Positions 52,291 through 60,367 of a stretch of DNA of 64,000 nucleotides are shown one piece after another; within the stretch, counting starts at the first letter, position 1; the number at the start of each line of letters is the position of its first letter. Origin of the DNA: an uncultured Acidobacteriota bacterium (GTDB taxonomy: Bacteria > Acidobacteriota > JAAYUB01); assembly GCA_937925645.1 (NCBI GenBank), contig CALAMB010000189.1, positions 1-64,000 of the forward strand, given 5' to 3'. The notes beneath the pieces were generated by a model that saw only the letters and a program-made list of their open reading frames with translations, was not told the origin of the DNA and did no database searches. A program made the position numbers and the translations under genes.

Positions 52291-53397
52291 TCAGTCCCGA
52301 CTAACCTCCGCTCGTTGCGCCCAAGCGCCCAAGTTATGGCGCAACACCCGGAGGTCAGGAAACAGGGTCATGAAATGCCGGACCAAGCCCGCCAGAAACC
52401 GAAAAATCAGTTCGGTTCGCTCCACTTCCTTGATTGATGACACCCGCACCACCGTGCTATCGCGTTTGTTGGCCACTTCCACGTAGAAACATTCATCATG
52501 TCCGTCGAAGACGATGACACATTCCAGCAGCACGGCGGTTGCTCTTGACGCGAGCCATATCTCGTTAACCTTGAACAATGCGTCGCGGTCCCACCACTGA
52601 AACGGCTCGAAGCCACGGCAGACGGCATTCAGCTCCAAAGAGGTTGAAAAAACGACGTGGGGCATCTCGCACACCCTCCGGGGGATTCGGGACAACACCG
52701 CGGCGGCGATCTCCGCATGCGCATCCGAAAAACCGCTGCCTCGCGCGTAGCGGAAGTAATACACCCCCTTGCCCTGCGACCGGAAGAGGGTTTCGAATTT
52801 CGACATGGGCAGATCCGGCACCGATTCCAGCCACGGCTGCGGCACCGCCATGTTGCGCAGCCCGGTTACCGCCAACAGGCTTTCCTGTATGAAATCACGA
52901 TAAGCCGGATCGTCGGTCCCCACGATGAGTTCCCCTCCCTCGGCCACGTGCCAGAACAGCCGGCGCAAGAATTCAGGCCCCAGCAGGCGGTTTTTGTGGT
53001 GCCGCTTTTTAGGCCACGGATCGGGGAAACGGATGTAGACCCGTTGGAGGCTGGCCGGTTGAAACAACCGCGGCAGATGATAGTCGGCGTCGCCCCAGAC
53101 CAGCCGCAGATTGTCCACCCCAGCCGTCAATGCCTTTCGGGCCAGCGCCAGAACCCGCTGGCGGTCATATTCGATACCGATAAAATCGACCGCTGGCCGG
53201 GTGCGGGCCTGTTCCAGCAGGAAGGCGTCCCAGCCGAAACCGATTTCCAGTTCAAGTGGCGCTTCCCGGCCGAACAGCCCCGCCCAGCCGCCCTTGTCGG
53301 CCAGACCATTCAGCGTGGCCAGACAAGCGGTGACAGACGGCGGCAAGCTCAATGAAACGGATTTTGTCCGTGCCGGGCGATCATGGGACCGGCTCAT
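52291..53397 (-). CDS. trmB: tRNA (guanine-N7)-methyltransferase TrmB with C-terminal extension
   Basis: 368 residues; TrmB is usually 210-240. The enzymatic part covers about 1-220: SAM-binding ELEIGFGWDAFLLE, the acidic residue after it in FIGIEYDRQRV, WGDADYHLPRLF and the TrmB signature YIRFPDPWPKKRHHKNRL. It makes m7G46 in tRNA. An extra domain of about 148 residues follows, with VNEIWLASRATAVLLECVIV and FDGHDECFYVEVANK, mainly beta-strands that I do not recognise. The ATG at 53397 is chosen; earlier codons up to 53523 add only poorly conserved sequence. The operon continues with the radical SAM gene. Confidence 0.87.
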   Translation of the reverse strand: MSRSHDRPARTKSVSLSLPPSVTACLATLNGLADKGGWAGLFGREAPLELEIGFGWDAFLLEQARTRPAVDFIGIEYDRQRVLALARKALTAGVDNLRLVWGDADYHLPRLFQPASLQRVYIRFPDPWPKKRHHKNRLLGPEFLRRLFWHVAEGGELIVGTDDPAYRDFIQESLLAVTGLRNMAVPQPWLESVPDLPMSKFETLFRSQGKGVYYFRYARGSGFSDAHAEIAAAVLSRIPRRVCEMPHVVFSTSLELNAVCRGFEPFQWWDRDALFKVNEIWLASRATAVLLECVIVFDGHDECFYVEVANKRDSTVVRVSSIKEVERTELIFRFLAGLVRHFMTLFPDLRVLRHNLGAWAQRAEVSRD

Positions 53398-53542
53398 GGG
53401 GTCCGATCTTAACACACGTTCCCGCAACGAGCCAACACCGGTTCTGTCAATCGGATCAGCACAGATGTCGTGTTTTCCCTGACCGCTTTCTTCGACACAC
53501 GTGCACATGCGGCCGGCTGACAAAGTACCGACTCACCGGTGA

Positions 53543-54196
53543 TTATATTTCGAGGCAACCACCGGGCGGCAGTATCTCCACCGGCGCATAGGCCTCGGCG
53601 AGTGACCGAAACACCTGTGGATCCGCAGCGATGACGGGCCAGGTGCCGTAGTGCATCGGGACAACCCGCTGCGGGCGGACCAGTTCCACCGCCCGGGCGG
53701 CCATTTCCGGGCCCATTGTATAACGATCACCGATGGCCACCAACATCACTTCCGGATGGAAGATGTCACCGATTAGACGCATGTCGCCGAACAAGCCGGT
53801 GTCACCGGTGTGATACACGGTGTGTCCATCGATTTCAATGACCACGCCGCAGACTCCTCCTGACGGGGAGGTGTGGAACGCGGGGACTAGGTGAATCACG
53901 AATCCTTCTGCGCAGATCTTGCCGCCGATATTCATCCCTTCGGCTTGGATGCCAAGTTGGCCGGCCATCACCGCAATTTCGTGCAGACTGTAAAGAATTG
54001 CACCGTGTTCGCGGCAGATCGCGAACGCGTCCCCCAGATGATCGGGGTGATCGTGACTCACCACCACTGCGTCAGCCGCCGGCAACGCGTCCTCGGTGAT
54101 AGGGCACAACGGATTGCCGCTCAGAAAAGGATCGATCAGGATGCGTCGCGAGCCGAGCAGCATGAACGCGGCGTGCCCATAAAAATGGATCTTCAT
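53543..54196 (-). CDS. UPF0173 metal-dependent hydrolase (metallo-beta-lactamase fold)
   Basis: 217 residues. Metallo-beta-lactamase-fold motifs: N-terminal KIHFYGHAAF, the zinc site SHDHPDHLGD (HxHxDH), the later AFHTSP and GDTGLFGD with its bridging Asp, and the C-terminal VPMHYGTWP. These define the UPF0173 family, whose members are probable hydrolases of unknown substrate. The stop is 145 nt from the trmB start on the same strand. A terminator-like hairpin at 54228-54253 just upstream insulates it from a short minus-strand unit. Confidence 0.9.
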   Translation of the reverse strand: MKIHFYGHAAFMLLGSRRILIDPFLSGNPLCPITEDALPAADAVVVSHDHPDHLGDAFAICREHGAILYSLHEIAVMAGQLGIQAEGMNIGGKICAEGFVIHLVPAFHTSPSGGVCGVVIEIDGHTVYHTGDTGLFGDMRLIGDIFHPEVMLVAIGDRYTMGPEMAARAVELVRPQRVVPMHYGTWPVIAADPQVFRSLAEAYAPVEILPPGGCLEI

Positions 54197-54227
54197 TAAG
54201 ACTGCCTCGTGGTCGGTTTAGAAAAGG

Positions 54228-54253
54228 GTAACGGCAGCCCATGCTGCCGTTAC
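54228..54253 (-). terminator. Rho-independent terminator upstream of the UPF0173 gene
   Basis: A perfect 10-bp stem (GTAACGGCAG / CTGCCGTTAC) with a 6-nt loop, followed on the minus strand by CCTTTTC. Only a broken small gene (54279-54491) lies upstream of it on that strand, so it would end that short transcript. Confidence 0.7.
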
Positions 54254-54278
54254 GTCATTCCCTACGGAATTTTTCGAA

Positions 54279-54491
54279 TCACTTGGATTCGTCGTTGGAA
54301 AACCACCTATTCAGTTTTCGCTGTCTGATGTACTCCTCCAGGAAAATCCGACCTCGTCTCAGGGTGCTTTTCCGGCTGGCTGATCCCTGGTGGCGCTTTT
54401 CGCGCGCGGGCAACCCGGTCGGGTCAGGCCCCTGGCTTCCGAAACAGCCAGATTAGCGAGCACCCCCACAATGAGGAAACTTGCGGTTCAT
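54279..54491 (-). pseudogene. Broken small protein gene or short transcript
   Basis: An ATG at 54491 with a strong AGGAGGTG Shine-Dalgarno opens a reading frame MNRKFPHC that stops after 12 codons (TAA 54453-54455). The same frame then continues open to a stop at 54279, and its last 25 codons read as a plausible protein tail (RGRIFLEEYIRQRKLNRWF). A shift of one base near codon 5 gives, in another frame, a signal-peptide-like start MNRKFLIVGVLANLAV. So this looks like a small exported-protein gene damaged by at least two frameshifts, or a non-coding transcript that happens to carry a ribosome site. It has its own promoter (54528-54555) and terminator (54228-54253). Confidence 0.4.
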
Positions 54492-54527
54492 GCCCACCTC
54501 CTGAACAGTCTCTGCTTGACTAAATAT

Positions 54528-54555
54528 ACTATACCACAAAAACATTAAAAATCAA
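54528..54555 (-). promoter_or_regulatory. Promoter of the small minus-strand unit
   Basis: TTGATT (54550-54555), 16-nt spacer, TATAGT (54528-54533) on the minus strand in a very AT-rich patch. Transcription would start near 54521 and run about 290 nt to the terminator at 54228-54253. No longer gene lies in the interval 54197-54643. Confidence 0.5.
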
Positions 54556-54595
54556 CTCCGGTGTCGGCTCCCAGGCATCTTATTCCACGCGTTTT

Positions 54596-54624
54596 TTGAC
54601 ACGCTGTGCCGGGAGTGCTACCAT
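54596..54624 (+). promoter_or_regulatory. Promoter of the B12-binding radical SAM gene
   Basis: TTGACA (54596-54601), 17-nt spacer, TACCAT (54619-54624, four of six -10 bases), about 20 nt upstream of the ATG at 54644. The leader would be very short. Confidence 0.5.
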
Positions 54625-54643
54625 CTCCTTCGGGGATATCGCC

Positions 54644-56122
54644 ATGGCGCCACAAGTCGTATTTTTAGTAAAGAATCTATACACCATGGAGCGCTTGGGT
54701 GTCATGCAGCTCTCTGCGCTGGCGCTGGCTCAAGGGTGGCAAACCGATCTCATCATCGCCGACGGATTGGACTATCCGCGTCTGCTGGATACCGTGCGAC
54801 GGATCAGTCCGTCAATCCTGGCCGTGAGTGTGATGAGCCCGGAGTATCCTCAGCTGCGCGAGCTGGCGCGTCGCCTCCATGCGGATACCGGCGTGTTCAT
54901 CCTGATGGGCGGGCCGCACGCCACTTTTTTTCAGGACATCATTGAAGAGCCGTTCATCCAGGCCGTGGCGTTCGGCGAAGGCGATATCAGTTTTCCTGTC
55001 TTCCTCGACCGGTTTTCGCGGGGATTAGATTTCCGCGGAACCGCCGGTATGCATTTCCACGTCGACGGCCTGGTGATCCGAAACGGTCCCGCGCCGTTGG
55101 TCGAAGATCTCGACACATTGCCATTCGCCGATCGACGGATCATGGCTAAGGGCAATCCGCTCCTTGCTTCGAACCCCACGCACATTTTTATGGCTGGTCG
55201 CGGTTGTCCCAATGCCTGTACGTACTGCTTCAACCACACGTACAATCATATGTTCCGATCGTGCGGCACGCTGTTCCGCAGACGGAGTGTCGATCATCTG
55301 CTGCGCGAGATGGAAGCGGTCAAGGCCGAGTTCGGAATGCGTTTCGCCTACATCGACGATGACATTTTCACTTTCTGCAGCCCGGAATGGTTGGAGGCCT
55401 TCACCACCGAGTATCCCCGCCGCGTGGGCGTCCCGTTCATGATCAACACCCATGCCAACTACACCAACGAACGTCAGATTGAGCAGCTCCGTGACGCGGG
55501 GTGTTCCGTGATCTGTTTCGGCGTCGAATGCGGCGATCCGAGCGTTGCGGGGGACTTGCTTAAACGGTATATCAAACATGAACAGTTTTTGACACTCAGC
55601 CGGCTCCTCCATCGTTGCAAAATTCGGTTTATGACGCAGAACATCCTGGCGCTGCCGGTGCCTCATCCACTGGCGGTGGACCTTCAGACCCTGGATCTGA
55701 ATATCGCCTGCCGGCCCCAGTATGCCGTCGCGCATTTGTTCTATCCGTTGCCCGGAACCGAACTCGCCCGTTTCGCTGAGGCAAACGGCTTCATCGACAG
55801 CTTGACCGACGACCTTCCGGAACGCACCAACAGCTTTAGCGCCCTGAATTTTCCCAATCCCGTCGAAAAGAGACAGGTGGAGCGATTGCATAAGCTGTTC
55901 GGGATCGTCGTCTCGTTTCCCTGGTTGCGCCCCGGACTGCCATTCTTGCTTCGACTGCCACTGGGGCCGGTTTATGCCCTTCTGTTTATGGGGTGGTATG
56001 GCTTCTCCATGCGTTTCCGCATGGAGAAGACTCGAAAAACGAAGGCCGAACTCCTGTTTTTCATCAAAAGCCTGCTCCAGTCTCTAGCCTCCTTCATGAA
56101 GAAACAGCCCACGCGAACCTGA
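54644..56122 (+). CDS. B12-binding domain/radical SAM protein
   Basis: 492 residues. N-terminal cobalamin-binding-like domain (about 1-170) with ADGLDYPRLL and a variable DxHxxG-like region, then a radical SAM domain with the [4Fe-4S] motif CPNACTYC (CxxxCxxC) at about 190-200 and YIDDDIFTF, followed by a C-terminal membrane-proximal helix near FLLRLPLGPVYALLFMGWYG and a basic tail. Such enzymes modify hopanoids, lipids, carbohydrates or natural products; no substrate can be named. The start at 54644 is 48 nt inside the open frame and follows GGGGATAT weakly. It is monocistronic. Confidence 0.82.
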   Translation: MAPQVVFLVKNLYTMERLGVMQLSALALAQGWQTDLIIADGLDYPRLLDTVRRISPSILAVSVMSPEYPQLRELARRLHADTGVFILMGGPHATFFQDIIEEPFIQAVAFGEGDISFPVFLDRFSRGLDFRGTAGMHFHVDGLVIRNGPAPLVEDLDTLPFADRRIMAKGNPLLASNPTHIFMAGRGCPNACTYCFNHTYNHMFRSCGTLFRRRSVDHLLREMEAVKAEFGMRFAYIDDDIFTFCSPEWLEAFTTEYPRRVGVPFMINTHANYTNERQIEQLRDAGCSVICFGVECGDPSVAGDLLKRYIKHEQFLTLSRLLHRCKIRFMTQNILALPVPHPLAVDLQTLDLNIACRPQYAVAHLFYPLPGTELARFAEANGFIDSLTDDLPERTNSFSALNFPNPVEKRQVERLHKLFGIVVSFPWLRPGLPFLLRLPLGPVYALLFMGWYGFSMRFRMEKTRKTKAELLFFIKSLLQSLASFMKKQPTRT

Positions 56123-56246
56123 ATCTTTCGCGGGTACCGCCTGTTCTGCGGCGTCTTCCCGAGTGATATTTTGAGAACTTTGCCGGCGGGGATCATCTTA
56201 CTGTTCGGGAATGCGAATTCCGCCGGCGGCCATTTTTTCGCTGGTA

Positions 56247-56276
56247 TTGACAGGTTCCCTGCTGATTTTCTATGAT
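56247..56276 (+). promoter_or_regulatory. Promoter of the 90-residue coiled-coil gene
   Basis: A perfect -35 TTGACA (56247-56252), 18-nt spacer and -10 TATGAT (56271-56276), which ends 25 nt before the ATG at 56302. Confidence 0.65.
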
Positions 56277-56301
56277 AGAGGCGGAAGCGTCGAGGTGGAC
56301 C

Positions 56302-56574
56302 ATGAACAAGAACATTGAGAAACTGGTCCAGGAACTGAACGAGATCCTCAACCAAGTCATCCGTGAGAACAAGGAACTCAAGGAGATTATCCGGAGCATC
56401 CACGGACAGGGCTATAACGTGCAGATCTCGTTTAACTCCGGGACGGGCGGCGAGGCCGGTGCCGTGGCCCGCACCGACAATGCCGACGCGGCTCTCGACG
56501 ACAAGTCCACCCTGAATCTGTCAAAAGACGACTACCTCTTCCTCAAGTCCATCAAGATCGCTGTCGACGATTAA
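56302..56574 (+). CDS. Small coiled-coil protein of unknown function
   Basis: 90 residues. The N-terminal 35 residues form a heptad-like helix (NKNIEKLVQELNEILNQVIR) consistent with a coiled coil or short dimer. A Gly/Ser/Asn-rich middle leads to a tail KDDYLFLKSIKIAVDD. GAGGTGG lies before the ATG, and a strong promoter is at 56247-56276. It is too short and featureless for a family call; it may be a small regulator or assembly factor. The next gene is on the minus strand. Confidence 0.6.
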   Translation: MNKNIEKLVQELNEILNQVIRENKELKEIIRSIHGQGYNVQISFNSGTGGEAGAVARTDNADAALDDKSTLNLSKDDYLFLKSIKIAVDD

Positions 56575-56657
56575 CCCCCCACTTTTTTTCAGGCGGCTGC
56601 TGCTCGCCACGCTTATAACAATATTGTAATATTCGGTTTCCGTGATCAGGGTGGCGT

Positions 56658-58217
56658 TCACCGCCCCAACGCCAACGGAACCAGAATCAAAACAGACAAT
56701 GAAACCAGCGCGCTGGCCAATAAGTTCAGCCACCATCCGGTTTTGATCATCGCGGTGATTCGGATCGTTCCTGAGCCATAGATGATTGCGTTGGGTGGAG
56801 TCGCCACCGGCAACATGAACGCCATGCTGCATCCAAGTGCAGTTCCGATGGCCGGCTCCACCGGACTGACGCCGGCGGTCTGAGCGGCACTGATGGCCAG
56901 CGGCACCAACATGGTGGCGGTCGCCGTGTTGGAGACAATCTCGGTAAAAAATATGGAGAACGTGGTGAACACAACCGTCAACGCCGCCAGTGACGCGGCC
57001 CCGCTGCCTTGCACCAGGACTGTCCCGATCTTTTCCGCCAAGCCGGTCTTGAACATCATCCCGCCCAGAGACAGTCCGCCGCCGAACAGGATGAGTGTTC
57101 CCCAATCGATGCGGGTTGCCTGGCTCCAGGTCAGGGTGAATTGTCGGCGCGCCCAGTCGACGGGCAGGACGAAAAGCAGGGCGGCTGCGGCAATTGCAAC
57201 GCCACCTTCAGGCAAGACCGCCTGAAGCCGGATGTACGCCGGGTGGCTGGTCCCGACGAACAGTGCGCAGATTCCAGGCAGGAGCCACAGGGTGACCGCT
57301 AATCCAAAGGCCACGGCCACATTGCGTTCGCCTTTTGTCCATGGACCTGATTCCCGGCGGCAATTTGTCAGCAGATCCGCTCCGGATAATTTGGCTGTTT
57401 CGGGAGGATGCAGGATGCGGATGATCACGAACATGAACCCGAGCATCAGCGCCATGATCGGCAGACAGATGAACAACCACGAGAAAAAATCGATTCGCTG
57501 ATCCGCGAGATTGGCGAGATAGCCAATGGCGATCAAGTTGGGCGGTGATCCGACCGGCGTGCATATGCCTCCGATGGATGCGGCATAGGCGCAGGCAAGC
57601 AACAAGCCTGTGGCAAATTTCGGTGTGTGCGATTCGGTCGGCGAATGCTCGTCTCCCGGGTTACCCCGGTTGAGTGCCCCGAGCACGCCAAGCGCCATTG
57701 GATAGAGCATCGCGGTTGTCACGCTGTTGGAAAGCCACATGGACAAGCCGGCGGCAATCGCGGCGAATGCAGCGATTACCCGCAGCGGACCGGCTCCAGT
57801 CCAGCGAACACCAAGCACCCAACCTGCGGCCCGCCGGTCCAAGCCGTGGGCTTTCATCCCCTCAGCAATCAAGAAGCCGCCCAGGAATAGAAAAATCACC
57901 GGATCGGCGAACGGAGCCATGGCCTCCCGGGCGGGTATGACCCCCAACAGTACCGCCAATACGGGTCCGAGCAGCGCGGTCACCGGCAACGGCACCGCCT
58001 CGCAGATCCACCACACCAGCACCCACACCATAACCGCCGCCAGGTGCGCACCGGCGACACTGAGTCCGGCCGGTTGGAACATTTCCAGCGCGATGAAACC
58101 GATCGGCCCGAGCAGGAGCCCCACCGTGCGGCGCCAATGCTCGAAGCGCCTCTCGAAGGCACTCAATCCGGACTGGGTTTCAAGATGGCTCCGCGAGCGG
58201 GTTTTTTCGCTCTTCAT
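56658..58217 (-). CDS. DASS-family anion transporter (SLC13/CitM-like)
   Basis: 519 residues with about 11-12 hydrophobic helices. Two internal halves carry the SNT-like signatures MWLSNSVTTAML and VSNTATATMLVPLA that bind Na+ and the carboxylate in DASS transporters; GGICTPVGSPPNLIAIG and LPVATPPNAIIYGSG are the matching Pro-rich re-entrant loops. Likely imports di- or tricarboxylates or sulfate with Na+. Substrate selectivity is not evident. The start ATG at 58217 is very close to its promoter, implying a short leader. Confidence 0.87.
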   Translation of the reverse strand: MKSEKTRSRSHLETQSGLSAFERRFEHWRRTVGLLLGPIGFIALEMFQPAGLSVAGAHLAAVMVWVLVWWICEAVPLPVTALLGPVLAVLLGVIPAREAMAPFADPVIFLFLGGFLIAEGMKAHGLDRRAAGWVLGVRWTGAGPLRVIAAFAAIAAGLSMWLSNSVTTAMLYPMALGVLGALNRGNPGDEHSPTESHTPKFATGLLLACAYAASIGGICTPVGSPPNLIAIGYLANLADQRIDFFSWLFICLPIMALMLGFMFVIIRILHPPETAKLSGADLLTNCRRESGPWTKGERNVAVAFGLAVTLWLLPGICALFVGTSHPAYIRLQAVLPEGGVAIAAAALLFVLPVDWARRQFTLTWSQATRIDWGTLILFGGGLSLGGMMFKTGLAEKIGTVLVQGSGAASLAALTVVFTTFSIFFTEIVSNTATATMLVPLAISAAQTAGVSPVEPAIGTALGCSMAFMLPVATPPNAIIYGSGTIRITAMIKTGWWLNLLASALVSLSVLILVPLALGR

Positions 58218-58232
58218 CGTGTCCCGGGCCAG

Positions 58233-58261
58233 ATATAATCAAAGGAAACGCAATCTTTCAA
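58233..58261 (-). promoter_or_regulatory. Promoter of the DASS transporter gene
   Basis: TTGAAA (58256-58261), 17-nt spacer, TTATAT (58233-58238) on the minus strand. Transcription would begin close to the ATG at 58217, so the mRNA may be almost leaderless. Confidence 0.5.
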
Positions 58262-58301
58262 ACTTCAGCCTCAAACGGATGGTGTTAAGGCCAACGAATC
58301 A

Positions 58302-58676
58302 TCAGATTTTGAATTTCTGACGGACGGGTCCGATGGCTGCTTCGGCGCATTTTCCCATTAGGCAGCGTCCGTCCACAACCGCCCCTTCACGCACCTGGAC
58401 CGTTGGTCCACACAGTTGGCCGCATATGGATGCCCCCTTCAGCAGTTCGAGTGTTCCCACCGCGTAGACGTCACCTTCGATATGGCCTGCGAGCGTCAGT
58501 TGCCGGCCGACCACCTGGCCGCGCACCTTCCCTTCCGTGCCCATGATCAGTTCATCCTTGGCGACCAAGGTTCCCTCCAGAAAAGCGTCGAACCGAAGCG
58601 TATTCTCCGAAAGCAGATCGCCCTTGATATGAACATTCGGGCCGAGATATCCGTCCAACTCGCTCTTGTTCTTCAT
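58302..58676 (-). CDS. Bactofilin family cytoskeletal protein
   Basis: 124 residues from ATG 58676 (TTG 58697 is an alternative). Bactofilins polymerise into filaments without nucleotides. The central beta-helix is visible as a run of short strands with repeated GxxxG-hydrophobic pattern: NVHIKGDLLSENTLRFDA, GTLVAKDELIMGTEGKVRG, VVGRQLTLAGHIEGDVYAVG, LLKGASICGQLCGPTVQ. N- and C-terminal tails are short. It starts 11 nt after parB, at the end of the origin-proximal parAB cluster; in Myxococcus, bactofilins help position ParABS. Confidence 0.85.
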   Translation of the reverse strand: MKNKSELDGYLGPNVHIKGDLLSENTLRFDAFLEGTLVAKDELIMGTEGKVRGQVVGRQLTLAGHIEGDVYAVGTLELLKGASICGQLCGPTVQVREGAVVDGRCLMGKCAEAAIGPVRQKFKI

Positions 58677-58686
58677 GATCGCACCA

Positions 58687-59529
58687 TTATCCTTCAACTC
58701 GACTGAGAACCGAATACAGGCGCTCCAATTCTGCGGCCGAACCGTAATGAATCACTATTTGACCGCCGCGCCCGCCCGTTTGGATCCGCACCCGAGTACC
58801 CAGCCGCTGGCAGAGTTTTTCTTCGGCGGCGAGAATATGCGGATCCGCCGTCGTTTTCGCTCGACCGCTCGGCTGGGTTTTCAAAAGCCGACTCACCAAC
58901 CGTTCCGCTTCCCGGGCCGAAAGGTCGCGCTCGGCAATCACGCGGGCTATTTCCGTTTGCATCTTGCTGCCAGGAAGAGATAAGAGGGGGCGCGCCTGTC
59001 CTGCGGTTAATCGCCCCTGCTCCAACATATCCTGCACACCCTGAGGAAGCTGCAACAACCGCAACGCATTGGTGATCGTCGGCCTGGCTTTCCCCAAACG
59101 GCGAGCCAGATCGTCTTGCTTGAGTTTTTGGTCCTGGATCAGCAGGTGATAGGCCCGAGCCTCTTCGATTGGGTTCAAATCCTCACGTTGGATGTTCTCC
59201 AGCAGTGCGAGTTCAAGCATCTTCTCGTCGGGAACTTCCCGGACCACGACCGGGACCTTGGTCAGGGCGGCTGTTTGCGCCGCGCGCCAGCGTCGTTCGC
59301 CTGCAATGATCTCGTATCGGTCGCCCCGGCGGCGGGCGATGATGGGCTGTACAATTCCGTGTTCGCGGATGGAAGCCGCCAGCTCATCCAACGATTCCTG
59401 ACCGAAACTCAGGCGGGGCTGCTTCGGATTGGGATACAGCAGATCGATGTCGACGGTCAGGGGGGTACCATCAGTTTCCACCGACGGCAGCAGGGCGTCC
59501 ATGCCCTTACCGAGCACGCGTCTTTTCAT
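58687..59529 (-). CDS. parB: Chromosome partitioning protein ParB (CTPase/DNA-binding)
   Basis: 280 residues. N-terminal MKRRVLGKGMDALLP, ParB/Srx box with GERRWRAAQTAALTKVPVVV (CTP-binding), the helix-turn-helix region with LARRLGKARPTITNALRLLQLP, and a C-terminal dimerisation part with YGSAAELERLYSVLSR. It binds parS and loads the ParA-driven partition complex. ATG 59529 starts inside the last codons of parA (23-nt overlap); longer frames are ignored. The linker and HTH are complete. Confidence 0.93.
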   Translation of the reverse strand: MKRRVLGKGMDALLPSVETDGTPLTVDIDLLYPNPKQPRLSFGQESLDELAASIREHGIVQPIIARRRGDRYEIIAGERRWRAAQTAALTKVPVVVREVPDEKMLELALLENIQREDLNPIEEARAYHLLIQDQKLKQDDLARRLGKARPTITNALRLLQLPQGVQDMLEQGRLTAGQARPLLSLPGSKMQTEIARVIAERDLSAREAERLVSRLLKTQPSGRAKTTADPHILAAEEKLCQRLGTRVRIQTGGRGGQIVIHYGSAAELERLYSVLSRVEG

Positions 59530-60283
59530 TTTCCAGTATTTCCTTTGCCAGAGAGATATAAGCGTTGGCTCCTCGTGAGCGGGCGTCGTACAGGATGATC
59601 GGCTTCCCGAAGCTGGGGGCTTCGGCCAGGCGCACGTTTCGGGGAATGATGGTCCGGAAGACCTGATCCCTAAAAAAATTGAGCAGATCGTTCCGGACCT
59701 GTGTCGACAGGTTGGTCCGTTCATCAAACATCGTCAGCAACATGCCCTCAATGGACAACTGGGGATTGAAACTCCTCCGGACGCGGATCAGTGTGTCCCA
59801 CAGCTCGGTCACTCCTTCGAGTGCAAAATACTCGCACTGGATGGGGATCAATACCGAATCCGCCGCCACCAAACCATTGATTGTCAGCAGGTTGATCGCC
59901 GGTGGTGAATCGATCAGGATGTAGTCGTACTGGTCTCGGATTCGATCCAACTGTCGCCGAAGCAGATACTCCCGCTCATCCATGTCGATGAGTTCGATGG
60001 GAGCGCCCGCAAGGTTTTTGTCAGCCGGGGCTAAAAAGAGGTTGTCCAGCTCGGTGGGTTGGATGATGTTCTCGACGGGCTCCCCCATTACCAAAACATG
60101 ATACATGCTCTTGCGACCATTGCGCCGCTCGGATCCAAGCCCGCTGCTGCAGTTGGCCTGAGAATCACAATCCACCACCAGCACTTTCAGGCCCGCCAAA
60201 GAGAAGCACGCCGACAAGTTGATGGTTGTGGTCGTCTTGCCGACTCCGCCTTTCTGGTTGGCGATTGCGATGATCTTGCTCAT
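59507..60283 (-). CDS. parA: Chromosome partitioning ATPase ParA (Soj)
   Basis: 258 residues. Deviant Walker A KGGVGKTTTTINLSA, switch I/II region with DCDSQANCSSGLG and LIDSPPAINLL, and a C-terminal basic patch (RGANAYISLAKEIL) that binds DNA. ParA forms an ATP-dependent gradient that moves ParB-parS complexes. ATG 60283 is clean. The gene follows rsmG, with the parS site in the 84-nt gap between them, the classic origin-proximal order. Confidence 0.95.
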   Translation of the reverse strand: MSKIIAIANQKGGVGKTTTTINLSACFSLAGLKVLVVDCDSQANCSSGLGSERRNGRKSMYHVLVMGEPVENIIQPTELDNLFLAPADKNLAGAPIELIDMDEREYLLRRQLDRIRDQYDYILIDSPPAINLLTINGLVAADSVLIPIQCEYFALEGVTELWDTLIRVRRSFNPQLSIEGMLLTMFDERTNLSTQVRNDLLNFFRDQVFRTIIPRNVRLAEAPSFGKPIILYDARSRGANAYISLAKEILENEKTRAR

Positions 60284-60351
60284 AATTCAGCCCGCAGAAT
60301 GTACAAATTTAGCACAACCCCCCACCAAGGGAAAGTGAAAACTCCAGACCG

Positions 60352-60367
60352 GGTTTCACGTGAAACA
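60352..60367. other. parS centromere site
   Basis: The 14-bp palindrome GTTTCACGTGAAAC at 60353-60366, within the 16-mer GGTTTCACGTGAAACA, matches the bacterial parS consensus at 15 of 16 positions. It lies between rsmG and parA, so ParB should load here. This is strong evidence that the chromosomal origin is close. Confidence 0.93.
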
